From Bryobacterales bacterium (GTDB lineage Bacteria > Acidobacteriota > Terriglobia > Bryobacterales > Bryobacteraceae): a stretch of 5,792 nt of DNA. The DNA lies in assembly GCA_003132865.1 (NCBI GenBank), contig PKYZ01000457.1, forward strand, positions 1 through 5,792. Reading direction: 5' to 3'. Below are positions 5,605-5,792 of this stretch, one piece after another (the first letter of the stretch is position 1; each line of letters starts with the position of its first letter). The position numbers and the translations under genes are program-made. Under the pieces are notes generated by a model, which ran no database searches, was not told the DNA's origin, and saw nothing but the letters and a program-made list of their open reading frames with translations.

Positions 5605-5792
5605 CTAGAATTCCTTAAAGTCGTCATCCAAAGGCAGTGCCGTGCGGTCCAACCTGCCGGCTGTCACCGGGTCACTATCGGCCACTCGGCCGATCTTGTT
5701 GCCGGATACCGCCGACTGGAGGGCAGCCAGACTGCGGCTGTGGTTCTTCGGCGCCGCGGCGGCAGGCGCCGCGCCTGTTTTCGGCCGGGCAT
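5605..5792 (-). CDS. Methyl-accepting chemotaxis protein, C-terminal tail (5' part outside window)
   Basis: A frame without a start in the window runs from the right edge to a TAG at 5605-5607 and encodes 61 residues. The visible part begins with an Ala/Pro-rich linker (ARPKTGAAPAAAAPK), continues through a polar stretch, and ends in LPLDDDFKEF. This resembles the flexible tail after the signalling coiled coil of chemoreceptors, whose last five residues form an x-aromatic-x-x-aromatic tether for CheR (NWETF in E. coli; DFKEF here). The receptor body, ligand domain and membrane segments would lie to the right. Its position directly upstream of cheA, 19 nt apart, supports an MCP as the first visible gene of the operon. 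The call rests on the tail motif and context, as no conserved signalling domain is in view. Confidence 0.72.
   Translation of the reverse strand, partial: ARPKTGAAPAAAAPKNHSRSLAALQSAVSGNKIGRVADSDPVTAGRLDRTALPLDDDFKEF

Noticed and set aside
5586..5627. Longer CheA start at ATG 5627
   Set aside because: It would lie within the MCP coding end and no good ribosome site precedes it. It adds a basic, non-conserved 14-residue leader. It is kept as a possible alternative only.

Overview
The window holds most of a chemotaxis signalling operon, all on the minus strand. Read in the direction of transcription (right to left) it runs: C-terminal tail of a methyl-accepting chemotaxis protein (MCP), then cheA, cheR, cheD, a stand-alone CheY-type receiver, a CheX/CheC-type phosphatase and cheB. 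Every junction from cheA onward is an overlap or a 1-nt gap, so this looks like one translationally coupled transcription unit. No promoter is visible; it should lie beyond the right edge. No cheW lies in the window.

Layout: 5605-5792 is the MCP tail, ending in an aromatic-x-x-Phe pentapeptide typical of CheR docking. 3582-5585 is CheA: an N-terminal helical extension, an HPt domain, a short linker in place of P2, then dimerisation, kinase and CheW-like domains. 2717-3589 is CheR, 2182-2715 CheD, 1811-2200 CheY, 1366-1821 the CheX-like phosphatase and 321-1376 CheB. On the plus strand, positions 1-319 hold a short remnant that resembles the C-terminal domain of a GH127/DUF1680 glycosidase. 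It faces the chemotaxis operon and ends one base from the cheB stop codon. Its upstream flank (about 1-91) is a compact set of inverted and tandem repeats that may be the end of an insertion sequence.

How the genes work together: the receptor controls CheA autophosphorylation on His155. CheA passes phosphate to the small receiver CheY and to the CheB receiver. CheX would remove phosphate from CheY. CheR and CheB methylate and demethylate receptor glutamates, and CheD deamidates receptor glutamines. The set therefore encodes signalling, adaptation and signal termination, lacking only CheW and the rest of the receptor in view.

Organism: GC-rich coding sequence, the MCP tail style (PLDDDFKEF), a GH127-type remnant and a palindrome encoding ADLQVCA inside cheA together suggest an acidobacterium, perhaps of the Solibacter/Bryobacter group. 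This is inferred from memory of such genomes, not from a search. Most of the window is a recognisable chemotaxis cluster. The less ordinary parts are the hairpin cluster inside the cheA linker, the P2-less CheA with its odd N-terminus, and the repeat/gene-remnant junction at the left edge.
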